From the NCBI GenBank assembly GCA_947172415.1, contig OX359189.1:5284501-5348500 (forward strand): a stretch of DNA of 64,000 bases, read 5' to 3'. Both the position numbers and the translations under genes were made by a program. The notes below the pieces were generated by a model that had not been told where the DNA came from, searched no databases, and saw only the letters and a list, made by a program, of their open reading frames with translations. Shown in pieces: positions 49,010-61,417 of the stretch; within the stretch, counting starts at the first letter, position 1, and every line of letters starts with the position of its first letter. Origin of the DNA: Chondrosia reniformis (Eukaryota > Porifera > Demospongiae > Chondrillida > Chondrillidae).

Positions 49010-49168
49010 ATCATCCATCCATCCATCCACCCATCCATCCATCCATCCACCCACCCATCCATCCATCCATCTTTCCTTCTTTCTATCCACCCACCAATAT
49101 ATCCATCCATGCATCATCCCTCCATCCACTCACCAATTCATCCATCCATCTATCCATCTATCTCTCAT
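49010..49168. repeat. (ATCC)n / (CATC)n microsatellite
   Basis: Long run of catccatc units with cac, ctttc and ctat interruptions in an intron of the TRRAP relic. Three overlapping Ile/His/Pro/Ser-rich ORFs here come only from the repeat. Confidence 0.95.
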
Positions 49169-50398
49169 TCTTAGGGTTTGAAGACTTTAGAATTGTGTGT
49201 GGATTATCTTCAGCCAGACTTCTTGTATAGTCATATTCAGCCTGTCAGAGCTAAACTAATGCAGGTCTATTCATATGAGCACCAAAGCCCATCTATTCCT
49301 TTATCTGTTATGTACCAACCACCTCCATTCCCCTGGCCCTCTGGAAGAGACTCCACAACAAAGATGAAAATATAGCCCAAGTGGCCTACAGAGTCCTTGG
49401 AAAATTTGATGGAAGCAACAGGAAGATGCTGCAAGCTCCTCGGAAAATACCCCCCTCACTGTTTGTCTTTTGTCTGCTTCTCCCTAACCTCTTGTTTTGT
49501 TATGTCGACAGTTATCCTACTCTGATAGTGCTCTACCTGTGTCGGCCGTTTTGATCTCTTTCCCTGAATATGAATCAACAGGTGTTGAACTACCTCTGGA
49601 TGAAGTAGGTTTTCATTGACTGATTTTATAGGTTGTATATTTCATGCTGTGGTAACACCAGGTTATTTGGAATACAGTCGATGTTCTAAAGTCAGGAGGC
49701 ACTTCTGATACATTCTATTGCAACCACGCCTGGCTCTTTCTTCAAGGTTACCTCACTTCAACAATCAGTGCCCCTCATGGGGAGGACCTTCAGAAGTATA
49801 TACTTCACTAACGCCTCAGAATCCCCTCCCTAAAACTATCTGTTAGATGCCCCTTCTTCCTAAGGCTGTGTATACATAATACACATCTAGACACTTAGTA
49901 TTTACTGCTGTTGCGTGCTTATTTACTTCTCTCTTCATGTACATATATGTAAACAGCTTTGAGCCTGTGGACAAGTCACTGGCTCATTTGAAGTGTATAT
50001 CTCTACCCACGTGTCTCCAAGTGACGGCCTTAGACACCTTTATAGAAGCACTCTTGGGATGCATGGGTTAGTTATTCAGTCTCCATAGTGCTCTTAGTCA
50101 TGTGACATGGGTCACTCTAAACATGTCCATCATATGTAGTGGCTGCGTCTATGCCTGACCTACAAAAGGAGGCCTCTATCTTATGGCTGGTATCGTCAGG
50201 CACTTGAAGATTTTAGCAGTGTTGCAGCAGTGTGGTAGCAATAATGTGTTCAAGCAGGGGTAAGTGTCCTTGATCCCATCCTGCATACCCAAAGGTTGGG
50301 GAGGTCAATGGTCCTTCTGTTGCTCCCAGCCCTTCTTCTGATGGTCTGAATGATTGATGCCATTGCCAAGTGCATGTGTTTGGAAGACAGAGAATGTT

Positions 50399-51850
50399 CT
50401 AAAGTTGGAGAACTTACTCTAGGCCTCATCTTGGATGTAGCTCAATAGCAAAGTAGAGATTGTTTAAACAATACCCAGTGCTTTCTACCCTTTCCTGTTT
50501 TTCCCTCTAAAATGGCCTTGTGTGTTATTAATCAAACCATTGGATCTGATTATCGCTTGCCTTTCAGACATGTATTCCCTGTTCTTGTAGGCAGCTAACT
50601 TGGCCCTGTTTATTGTGATTGAAGACAAGATGTGTGAATATTACTATAAAAGAGTTGGGTTTGCTAAGAGTGGCAGTTGCTCAGCGTTGGCCTACCTCGT
50701 GGAGAAGATGCCACTGAAAATGGATAATGAACCAACAGCTCATTTTCTTGATGACACTCATGTTTGTCTTGCAGGATCTCACAAACGATGTGAGTTAGTC
50801 CTCCTTATAGCTGTTTATGAAGAATACCACTCCTCATCAGTAGCACTGGGTAGCATTCAGAAATTACCAAGTAACTCAAGCTTTTACAAGGGATTGACTA
50901 CTTACGTATGAATCAGTTTGAACATATTGAACTCTAAATAATGGTATATAGGCTGGTTATGTGACAAGAGGAAAGCACTAACGACTATATACTATAGCTT
51001 TTCTGAGCTATTTGTATGATATGTTAGATCATTGTGAGCTTTCCGTAGTAGCACAAAACAAGACTTATTTCATGGTCCTTAGACCTTTATTAACTGAAAT
51101 GATATGTAACTCAACTTGTCATTTCAGCTGATAAGGTTTGGACTGAAATGTCTGAAAGTTCTAAGTTCTGCATTTTTTTGCACTGATACAGAAGGCTCTT
51201 ATCATGTCTATCATAACTAGTATTGTTCTTTATCTGTTATACTACAGTCATTCCACACTCCTCCACCCCTAGGTGTCCTCAGGAACCCTTGGTCAGGCTC
51301 GTGACCTAATGGAGCACATCCTCAGGTGTTGTAATAAGCAGCTGGAGCATGATTCTGATTCACTGAGGAACATCCAGCAGCGGTCATTCCACTCAGTAGC
51401 ACGCTTCCTAGTGAAGGAAGTCATATCGCCAAATGTAAATGTTAGATAGCAGTCCTACAAAATGCTCCACCTGTTGTCTGAGGTCACCAATCAGAGCGTG
51501 ACTGAAATCATGGAGCCCCACAAGGGAGTATGTTTACTTATTTGGTATCATTTATTTATGCTTTATTTGTTTGTTTGTTTTTAGACCCTTGCTGACATGA
51601 TTCCACCAAAGAAACACCTTCTGAAGCACCAACCAGCAGTCACACAAATAGTTCTAAAGGTTGGTCTCTACAGTGTATAGACATGATTGTTGCATTACCG
51701 TTAAACTGTCATTTCTCACAGGATGGAAATACATTCTGCACCTCTCTAACTCCAAGGTTGTTCAGTATTGATTTAAGTATCCAAGAACATAAAGTATTCT
51801 TTCAAGAGGTGAATAGAGTATGCCTGGAGGAGATGGTCTAGTGTTTCTTT
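50399..51850 (+). pseudogene. TRRAP: TRRAP HEAT-repeat exons, copy B
   Basis: Direct continuation of the relic at 43882-50255 and near-identical to 35017-36600. Exons are about 50594-50790, 51273-51527, 51586-51660 and 51722-51840. One inserted A at about 50717-50720 shifts the frame after VEKMPLK. An in-frame TAG at 51447-51449 follows NVR, where copy A has AAG. The last exon (LTPRLFSIDLSIQEHKVFFQ) is closer to human TRRAP than copy A. Each copy therefore keeps parts the other has lost. Copy B ends where the carboxypeptidase B last exon begins on the other strand. Confidence 0.85.
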
Positions 51851-52224
51851 CAGAGTATATAGCATCAAATTGTTGTTTATGTGTAAGGTTTTCAAGGTTA
51901 CCATATTATTTATATATGACTCTAAGATAAATTACATGTAATTTTTGACTAATGTAGGATTCTTGGAAAATTAACATATACAGCATCTGCAAACTGCAAG
52001 TCTGTGTATTATGTGTTATTTTTATAGTAATTAAATGGCTATAACCTATGGTTATATGCATAACCTATATGACCTTATAGTTAAACACATGCTAGTCTAC
52101 TGGTACTCTGGCCATTCCAATACTTCCCTTATAAATGCTTGTAATCCTCTTGCTGCATCTCCAAAAATATCAGGGAGCTATAATATAAGCATAATACACA
52201 TGTATTAATCTCCTAAATATATAA

Positions 52225-53080
52225 TAATTAAAATTATTTTTCCTTTTCCTATTATGCATATATAGACTGGAACAATATACGTATAAATATAGCCAAGTCA
52301 GTGCAGACCTGAGGAGTACAAGAAAGTTTAAATATTATGCTTGTATAGCAGTAGGTATATATGTAAAAATAGGGGCACGCAGTGGTCAGGGGTAAAATCC
52401 AGAGTTTAATGATGATAATATTGATGCTTTAAGATTGGCTTTAGATCTTAAAAGTTCTACTTTTTCCATATTAGTGGTCAGTTACACTTTTGGCTGTACC
52501 CCTTATCTGCTGATAAGGAAATCACAAACGTTTTTTTGCTTTTGGAGTACTTATTAGCAGACTAGCCACTTAAACTTCCATCCTATGCCATATTCTGATG
52601 AGTCCTAATAAGGTGGAAACAGCTGCCTATGGCTCGACCATCTTTTGAGTGGCTAGCTATAGGGGGAGACTCTGGTTCCCATCAAGCGAATTTCGGTTCC
52701 ACCCATTTGCCCATTGCGCTCCTCAGGGGACATGAGTGGGTAGGGGTAATATCCAGAGATTAATGATGATGAGTTTTTTAGCAGCCTCTTTAGTTTTCCT
52801 TTTGCAATTCAGTTACAGAATGATATATAGATAAACAAATAGAAGTGAGAAGTAGGGATGGCCAGTGTTGCAGCAATGCATAGTACATCAGGAAAAGTAT
52901 CAATTGAAAACAAAACAGTGATTTGAGAGATACAGCTAACCATACAGAAGTGGTGGGGAGTATTACCAGTTGCATTAATTATTATAGAGATTAATCATCG
53001 GTAGAGCAATCAGCAACACAATTCAATTTATAGAATAGAAACGGATAAGCCTGTACATGTACGTAACAATTATACTATAG
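52225..53080. mobile_element. Insertion in carboxypeptidase B last intron
   Basis: Not present in copy A. It contains two similar blocks, ggtaaaatccagagtttaat (about 52392) and ggtaatatccagagattaat (about 52746), in direct orientation, and a stretch like 22320-22450 (cccattgcgctcctc, catgagtgggta). About 52845-52980 also resembles the AGTAGGGATGGC family. No intact ORF. Confidence 0.5.
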
Positions 53081-54139
53081 GCCAGAAATAATTGTCCCTT
53101 TTATTAAAGCTTTATAATATAATGGAACAATCTGCAATAGTATATAATTGGTACAAGAGCATATATTTGAAATAAAAATTGCATATATACAATATACAGT
53201 GCATAACTTTCAAGGATTAATGAATAAATAGGTATCAATATGCATATATACCTGATTTTTATTTGGAATAAACTTTAGCAAGCTAGATGGATTTTTGACA
53301 TGATTTCTAAGCTCCATGGCTATAGACCACATCCTTGTATTTTGAGTTTCACTGACATCAGATATTGAAGAAGCCCTATATTATATATACGTACGTACAT
53401 AAATTGATGTGCATATACATATAAATTCTCTATATTTAGCTACATGTATAGGTAATTATAGGACAATAGGGATTTCCTATAACTGCAGAGATGCACAGTC
53501 GTTTCTTTTAGGAGTTAGACATTTGTGACTTTGGGGTTTTCAATTGCTGAAGACCCACACAATAATGAATTCATTTATTCGGTGTATATAATCTTGTCAT
53601 TTTATACTTTTAAACATGACTATTAACATACGTAGGTGTTAGGATGATAACCACCCCACACTATCCCATGTATCTGCCTAAAGCCTTTCCTGTATATTCA
53701 GTGGTTAAGACAGTATAATCCCTAATCACCCATGGCAACAGCTGCTAAATATATATATACATGTACATAATACATATATGTATTATATGTCTCACCATTG
53801 AATGAAAGATCCACCTAACTGTACCTCTTTTTTTTTATCTTTTACCTCCCCTGGTATTGCTTGTTTAATGGTAAAAGAAAAGTCCTGTATGGAAATATAT
53901 ATTATAAATAAATGCAATTGGAATACTCACAAGCTTAAGACCCTTTGTTATTCATTGAATTACCTATATAATACAATCTATGTATTATAAATATAGGTAA
54001 TTCAATGGCAGTCCAGACATCTAAAAAAGTATACACACATAAACAGTTTCATAATGTCATGTCCAATTGTTACGTTGATGGTCATAAGTGTGGTAACCAA
54101 ATTAGTTACTACTTTTAAGATGTGACTTTTATTATAATA

Positions 54140-55245
54140 AAAACATTCAAAAATGAAGTTAAAAGTAGGGAAGGCACTATATCAGTGATTGGCACATCTA
54201 GAAAAAGTAACGAAACAAGAAAGTGATCATATGGTAAGGCTAACATTGCAGAAGTGGCATACTGAAACTTAACTATACACATCACTTCTATGTTTGGGCG
54301 AATCATGGATATACTAGAAGTAGGGATCGATGCGCCCAAACATAGAAGTGATGTGTATAGTTAAGTTTCAGTATGCCACTTCTGCAATGTTAGCCTTACC
54401 ATATGATCATGCACTTTCTTGTTTCGTTACCTCCCCCAGATGTGCCAATCACTGTTATAGTGCCATCCCTACTTTTAACTTCACTTCGAATGTTTTTATT
54501 TAACCTGTACAGCCCCTTTTTTCTTGTTAACATTCGTTTCGAAAGTTTCCCTTGGCGAAAACCAGAAATAAAGTACCAGAATAGACGATATAATAGAGAG
54601 CTGTAAATTAAAAAATGGCATCCGAAAAGATCCCAAATTTGTCAAATAAGTTTTCTACCGTTCTTTAACATTCAGTTTAGGATATTTAAGGGTCCATAAT
54701 CGTAAAGAATACGACTGCATATAGGCCCTGCAAAGCGACTAAGAAATTCGATCGCGGGTGGCGGCAGTACCACAAATATTACTCACTCGAGTTACTTATT
54801 TTATATACAGAGAATTTGAAACTTAATTAAAAAATGGCGTTCGAAGAGGCACTAAATTTGGCACTTTCAAAAGTAACACGCTTCGGATGGAGCGCGTTGA
54901 AACCTAGGGTAGCCTATTCCCTAGTTCGGAAACATTCGTGACGATTTAGTATTTGTATGTACCTGCTTAAGTTTGCATGTTAGCGCTAGCTCATTTGAAA
55001 AAAGAAGAAGAAAAAATGAGGAATTTCAGAATTTGGCCTATTTCGGTTAAACCACTTTGCGAAGGTTGTAGAGCATCGAAACATGTTTTGGCGCTTAGAA
55101 AAGCATGCAAAAACGACTGCAAACACACGAATGCAACCGAAAATCTCAACGTTGTTGATTTATTAAGTGTTAATTGATAATACATTGAATAGGGCGGCCA
55201 TGTTTTTTTTCGGCCATCCCTACTTATAGAGTACTACAGTACTCT
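54140..55245. mobile_element. AGTAGGGATGGC-family element with internal palindrome
   Basis: Inserted in an intron of carboxypeptidase B; copy A reads straight across (around 39455-39500). Ends are aaagtagggaaggc (54164) and gccatccctactt (about 55213-55226). The left part is a near-perfect palindrome with arms about 54155-54300 and 54338-54500 (cacatcacttctatgtttgg and its inverse). The right part (54500-55200) is less AT-rich than its surroundings and is related to bases 1-150 of the window. The only ORFs are short. Relatives: 6940-7176, 43590-43690, 61215-61400. Confidence 0.7.
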
Positions 55246-57683
55246 ATGATACTTTATAATACGGCCTATGCAATCATAATCAGTCAGACAAAAACCTTTA
55301 TATATGACCAGGTCCAATATAATAGCAATATTATTGATTACCTGCCCATTCTTTGACATTGCGTTAGCTACTTTTGTTGATATTTTTGAATAAATTTTGT
55401 TATCATTTTCATTACTTGCTATATAAAATTGCAGAGAGATGCATATAATTTCATGCTCAGATTGCATCCATATGCTCAAAATTCAGGTGCTATAGTGTTT
55501 GAAATTGAAATATGTAGCTGCACATGCTGAGTTAATATTGTGGTCAGATATAGCTTTTCCAATGATATCATTTGTTATCCTCACATTATTCCTTTATACT
55601 TACTATATATGTATACAGTATTTACTGTAAATTATAGAGATATATACATGTATATAAATAAAATGCTCAGATATGCTCACTTATTGGATAGAAGACTTTT
55701 TGTGCTGCAGTATGAATGTCAACAAGACCAGCTATTGGTAGATTTTTTTTGATATAATTCATTATAATTACAGTCTCCATTTCAGGTTTTGTAGGATCTC
55801 CTGGATTTAAATCCAGATATATTTGATGGCAAATGTCTTCATATGTTGTCATTTTCTGATTCTCATATATGTTGTTTTGTTTTAAATAGGCAGTCTATTA
55901 CAAAAAGAAATAAATGGTATAGTATATATAGATAATACGACTTTTCCACCAATGTGTACAGTATAAATATGTGGATTTTTAAGATGATAAAGCTGACACA
56001 AGAACACCTCTTGGTTCTCCCCATGTTTAGATGAAGGCCATTATTATACTTTGCGAGAATATAAAGGAACCTAGAGGAATTTTATTTTAATCAATTCCTA
56101 AACTGTATAATAATATATAAAAACGATACACCATCAGTTGCAACATATAATATTCTGATTGAACAGGTTACCGTCAGATTATATAATAAACAGCTAAAGT
56201 ATAGTTATAAATAAAATTAATTGAATGACATTGCATGGAAACAATTAACTTCTCATTATAGTATCAAAAACCTATATATATATGTATGTGTATATAGTAA
56301 GTGGATAGCACAATAGGTCATATCCACTGATCACAAGCTTAAGGCCTTGCATTAATGAAAATATGGCACCTCTGAAGCATTTCATACAACAAATGCATAT
56401 ATATATACACCTGCTTCATTAAGAATAACATTTAAACATTTTCTTGTCAAAAAGCTAAGCAGTTTGATGAATCACCCTAGAAGGACATGCAGCATGCAAC
56501 TGCTTTTTGTTTATTTTGACATATTATTAAGTAAGCTCTGTGTACTTACAGACTACAATAGTTGTACAAACACAGCTGATGAGGCTATTTTAGTCTCCTT
56601 ACCTCAGCTATCTTTGGATATATGTTAAAGTTTCGGTTGATATCCACTCCTTTAGACTCTGAAGGTGTCTTTGTATTACACACTGGGTTACAATTTACTC
56701 TCCAAAGACGAGGTTTTAAAGGTGCAGCTACAATTGGTTTTGTCCATGTAAACTACAATTTAAATATTTAAAACACAATTAGCAAGGGTCATGGTTAATG
56801 TATTCCCTATTACCATGACAACAAACTGAAAATAAAGGCATAATTTTCTATATATGTTAAAACCTATAGTGTCTTCTATAATATATAACCTGATGATCTC
56901 AAAGTTATGGGCACACCTCACCTGGTATCCATCTGGATTGACAACTGGGACAATTATGAACTCAGTAGCTTGGAATCTTTCAAAATATTCCTATATACAA
57001 ATGTATATTACATACATACTTAAAGACTTAGAATGTTTATATAGTTGATATCTCACATTTTTTACTTTCCCTCCTTTTGTCATTTTCTCGTAGTTATTCA
57101 AGATGATTTGAGTGTAGCACATACAGGCTGTACCTGTTGCCCATTCTCCTGAATTTTAGAACAAGTATAATATAGTTAATCTTGATATTGGGCAAATGAT
57201 ATTTAATAGAAACATACTTCCATGAATTAGACATTGAATGTATATTTTCTTTCTTTCTATTTTTTTCACAGTGGGTGGCCCTGTGATGTGTACGCTATTA
57301 TTTCATTTCCATTCTTAGTCTCTCCTGGCATAGTGTACCATTTGTAGTTCACATTGAGGTGGTCATACTTATGAGGCAAGTATGTTTTGAAGAAATGATA
57401 GATTTTGTCCAATGGATACTACAAACAAGACATGCAAACATGGCAACATATGCATACTGAATGATCAAACTCAATTAAAAATAAGGATATTAAAATATTT
57501 TGATATACTACTTACAAAGTCTATGAGACAGTCTGCAACTTGCATTGATGCTCTGCCATTGTCTAGAACTCCCTCAGTGTCTGATGTCTTTACCTGATGA
57601 TACCCGTAACCAACAGCAGTTTGAAAAAATAATATAGGAATTAACACCGAGAGTAATTGAGGCTTCAAAAGAAGAAACTGCAT

Positions 57684-59215
57684 GATAATCTATATAAACT
57701 TTAATTAATTGTCTTAAACAACTTTTAAATACAGTATATTCCAGCAGAATGCTTATTTATGTAAAATGCCCTTTATATAAGTGGATATCTGCTATATTTT
57801 CATTAAGAGTTTATCATAAGTCTATTACACAAATGAGTATGTGCAAATGGAATTTCCTGCATGACAAACTAAATTTAATTTGTCTTTTGTACATACAATT
57901 CATTGATATCAGGAACCTTTGAAAAGCCTGAGTTCAATTGCACTATATATTTCCTATAAACAATTGTTAATTTTACTATTAAGTTATAAATGTTCTTTAT
58001 TATACGTACCTATAACAACCTACTGTATACGTATATGCAAACCAAATGTTATAATTTGTGTTCATATTTTATGTACTTATATATGCATATTAAAACAACC
58101 TTAATTTTTTGATGCACACATAGGAAAGACTACCTTAAATGGGTATACATATTACTTGGATATTGTGAACCTATTCATATAGTACGTATATATTTATAGA
58201 ACTATATATAACAATTAGGAAAATTCTATTGTATATATGCATGTGAATGGTATAACAGATTTTAATTGTACATTTGTTGCAACTTTGCTGTGTCTTTATA
58301 GGAAAACATTTATTAAGATTTTACATGGCTATTGAAATATTAAAATTTCACTTACTAATTGGATAATTATAGGTACATTTTTATATTGATATATTGAACA
58401 TCTCCATTGACTTATAGTGGATAAGGAAATTCATAATGGAAGCATTGTTCAAACAACACAGCTAATTGATTTGCATTTGTTATTTAGATACCTATATAAG
58501 TTAGGAAATGTTAATATGCAGTCAGATTAATTACTCTTATACACATGTATATATATATTAATAGTTTAATGATAAAAAGGCCTTCTGAATGAAATATTAT
58601 ACAATTATATTGATGATGCATGATCATGAATTGCACAATTCACTTTATGTAGGAGTATATGTACATATTTCATAAGTTATTTCTGTTGAGACTCCTAAAT
58701 CTACTGATTGGTATACTCCTTCTGCACAGTAGAATCTATAGGAACCTGCCTAGGATGGTAACTAGATTAAAATGGTTACTTCTGAATATACAGAGTTGCA
58801 AAATTATATTATATTAATCCTTGGTTAGTTGGTTATTTGTGTAATGTAGAAATTCCAGTAACTCCCATGAGTGACCAGCATGTTTCACATTTTATACATT
58901 ATAGATATATATATATCTAGCTGTACATCTAGATATCTATGCATAATTACCTATATATACCTAACATAAGTAATATGTGGAATGCCTATATAATACGAAG
59001 TTAATTTATTATTTATTTAGTTTATGAAGATTTATATACGTATAAATACTCTTGGGATTGGACCTAATTGGAGAGTACGGTAGGACTCTCTAAGTAGGGA
59101 TTGACCACCAATTGACCAATAGAATAAATTGGCTTAGCAATGGGACATTAATTGTTGCTTCAGTAATGGGAAATTGAACACATTAACATCATTACATAAA
59201 GAATATACACAGCTT
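57684..59215. repeat. Carboxypeptidase B upstream region, second copy
   Basis: Counterpart of 41892-43585, with the same landmarks. Similarity stops after gggacattaattgttgctt and acacattaacat (about 59190-59205). No gene is seen. 59216-59420 holds only a short inverted match (ggcaaccagtga) to 5495-5525. Confidence 0.8.
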
Positions 59216-59429
59216 TATAATTTTATACAACAGGAAAGCATCAATTACAGAATGATAAGATCTAATTAGTAGCTATTGAATTATATATGAATAAAGTGTT
59301 TATATGACACCTGCATAAATAAATAACCAAAATGTGATCTTGGTTGGGAAACCAAAGTCCTTTTAAATGGCAACCAGTGATTGTCCCCGGTCGTCTAAGA
59401 ACAGAATCAGACTTTGCAGTTGGTTACTT

Positions 59430-60051
59430 GGTTCATTCAGCTGTATAATGTCACAAGATGGTTCAACTATACAGATATATAGCTCCTACCTAAACCTAGA
59501 CCATTCCATATCAAGAGACACAGAGATATATACAGTACAAGTTACAATATACTAAGGTAATCTAATCTAATATAATATAAATAAATAATATAAATAATAT
59601 ATATATATATAAATAACTGAGAACGTTAATCCAGCAAAGACCTGAACAATAGCTACTTATAATAAACAAGATGGTGGCCGACACAAATTTAGATACAGGA
59701 AGTCTGGTTACAAAATAGTTATTGATAATTTTCTTTTGAGTTGCCTTACCAAATTTAACCAATTAATGTGAGTATTGTGAGTGCAAGTTTAATTTAGCTG
59801 AAAATGAATCGCCTCCAAGTTCCACAATGGAAGTAAATTCTGCAATGAATATTGCAAAACATCTGCAGATCTGAAAAAGAATCATTTACTTTTACTAGTC
59901 TTCTTATATTCTTGTGCAGTTTAGCTTCTCTATGATGGACATCAGAGCAGCAGCACATTCAGCAAAAGCAAGAGTACACAGTGTTTATATTTAAAAAGAG
60001 TAAGAAAGAATCATCCATTCATACTCATACAATATGCTGATCAACACATTG
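59430..60051 (-). pseudogene. Copy of the Ig-receptor first exon and promoter
   Basis: Minus-strand reading near 59480-59520 gives a copy of exon 1 of the Ig receptor (ATATGGAATGGTCTAGGTTT then AGGTAGGAGC). The plus strand matches the upstream DNA of 33853-34175. The exon is interrupted upstream by a 100-base insertion containing acaagttacaatatactaag, a piece also found at 36985-37040. No other receptor exons follow, so it is a remnant. Confidence 0.7.
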
Positions 60052-60195
60052 AAACATACATATGGAAAGCACTAATTGCATTTGCTCTTACTTTGGATTT
60101 AGATGTAACGTACATAATAAGAGCTACTAATAATATCTCTAAGAAAAGCAACAAAACTAGCTAGAGTACAGTGGAACCAGAGATATCCTTTTTAC

Positions 60196-60813
60196 CATTT
60201 TGTAAGCCTTTAAGTTCCAAAGAGTACTTTTTCTGAAGTGCTATTTCAGCTTCCAATTGTGCAATTCTTCCTTGAGACAGTTGCTTACCCAATTGCTGGT
60301 TTTCTTGTATTAAGGCTCTACACTTACTCATCAGTTTCTTACCAGTAACACTACAAACAAACTTATTTTGTAGAGCTAAAGTTACAGTAGCAGCAACTAA
60401 CAAGCAATATTATGCACTATACATGCATTATTACCATTTCTTTTCAATGGTTCTGAATCAGTTTACAAGTGGTGATTATTGATTTCCATCAAGCATAGAG
60501 CAATTAAAGTTTCAGTCCTTATAATAGGCTCATCTCAGCAATTATAGTTTTAATATTGCCATATCTTTTAAATATTATGCATTCCCAGTTTGAACGACTT
60601 ACAAGTGCAGTGGTAACATGACATATGTGCATACCTGTCAGGAGTAAATTTCCATGCACTGAGATCACTTTGAGCCTGCTCAAGCTGTTCTTTAGAAGAC
60701 TGCAGCTCACCTTTCATTTTCTGAAACACAAGGTAAATTGCAGGATCTATGGCTACAGCATGTAAGTTAGTGACATTCTGGGATTGGGCTTGCTTTAAGT
60801 CATGAATCTGGGT
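60196..60813 (-). pseudogene. WTAP: WTAP partial copy (two exons)
   Basis: Exon 60635-60813 encodes VAIDPAIYLVFQKMKGELQS and AQSDLSAWKFTPD. Exon 60196-60350 encodes VTGKKLMSKCRALIQENQQL and SQGRIAQLEAEIALQKKY. They join in frame as TPDSVTGKKLM, exactly as in human WTAP. No terminal exon follows to the left; Ig-receptor remnant DNA begins instead at about 60051. The matching exon at 63675-63829 is followed by a terminal exon, so this is most simply a truncated duplicate. If transcription continues from the copy on the right, these exons could be alternative. Confidence 0.75.
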
Positions 60814-61214
60814 CTAAAAGGAAATAAGATAAAATAATTAGTATATATTAAACAAAGCAGTTACTGTACTTCTCGATTCAATGCAGCCCTCAAATAGACG
60901 CCGCATCTAGGAAGACAATGAAGAAAATAAATGCCGCATTTAATTGATTGCCACGGACTTTCTCTACGTCATCGAATAACGGTTGGACGAAGACTGCATA
61001 TAGACCTTGTGCCCAAGGTAGTATCATTCGTGATGCACACTTGACGTCTGCTGCTGAGAAATCGATACAATCTAAGATTAATAAATGCCACCCTCGAAAC
61101 AGCATTAAAAAATAAACGCCACGGTGTATAATCGAGGAAATATGGTACTTTTAACAGAGCGTATGAAGTGGTAATGCTGAGGGTCATTTTGGATGTGATA
61201 ACTGATTGTCTACA

Positions 61215-61400
61215 AGTAAATAAAAAACATTTACAAAAATGATGTTAGAAGTAGGAATGGCAGTGTTCACTAATAAATCTGTAAAAAGTATCGAAACAAG
61301 ACAGTGATTATATGATAAGCTAATCATACAGAAGTTGCATGTATACTGAAATTTAAGTAACTTAACCATACACTGCTGTGTTTGGGCGCACCTTTCCTAC
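61215..61400. repeat. AGTAGGGATGGC-family fragment
   Basis: Contains agaagtaggaatggcagtg, gaaacaagacagtgattata and tgtttgggcgcacc, matching the left half of the element at 54140-55245. Bases 60900-61214 hold no recognised feature. Confidence 0.5.
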
Positions 61401-61417
61401 TTTAGCTTTAGCTTTAA

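Larger units (their letters stand above)
43882..50255 (+). pseudogene. TRRAP: TRRAP relic, N-terminal HEAT-repeat exons
   Basis: Ordered TRRAP-like exon blocks: 43882-43975 (FNKESYVDF, QIKFLSFLVYMVRIYQ), 44430-44511 (VTKHILANDLRK), 44888-45001 (LFDEKVLRGSGWTARETIR), 45393-45480, 46914-47050 (VKTLVSGMKTIVWG), 47362-47491 (KEEKEVMENFAS), 47739-47967 (LANPTTSATFATILLD), 48145-48352 (NYFLLFRAFFRSIGGG), 48729-48860 (HDLLYQEFLPLLSNLLQGLN), 48903-48954, 49175-49265 ([17 protein letters not shown]), 49332-49440, 49511-49604, 49664-49812, 49957-50066, 50140-50255. They cover roughly human residues 250-1000. Damage: frame shifts near 47864, 48855 and 50185; an in-frame TGA just after the 48855 shift; ctgg where an acceptor is needed at about 49331; a deletion of about 11 residues after GWTARETIR. 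The gene start and the whole C-terminal two thirds are missing. I read it as a decayed gene, not an active one. Confidence 0.82.
52097..57683 (-). pseudogene. M14 carboxypeptidase, copy B, frameshifted
   Basis: All ten exons of copy A have counterparts: exon 1 at 57516-57683 (start MQFLLLKPQLL), exon 5 around 56609-56755 (GVDINRNF), exon 6 ending near 55690 (DIHTAAQ), exon 9 around 53253-53375 (WSIAMELRN), last exon 52097-52177. One base is missing at about 57293 in exon 2 (tacgct against tacagct). This turns IIAVHI into IIAYTS and gives a stop about eight codons later, before the first zinc ligands. Elsewhere the frame is open and the active-site residues are kept, with amino-acid changes such as three extra residues after NPVC. 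It is either a young pseudogene or a real gene with a sequencing error. Two insertions (52225-53080, 54140-55245) lie in its introns. Confidence 0.78.

Noticed and set aside
48929..49230. Three overlapping ORFs rich in Ile, His, Pro and Ser
   Set aside because: They are three frames of the CATC microsatellite in an intron of the TRRAP relic.
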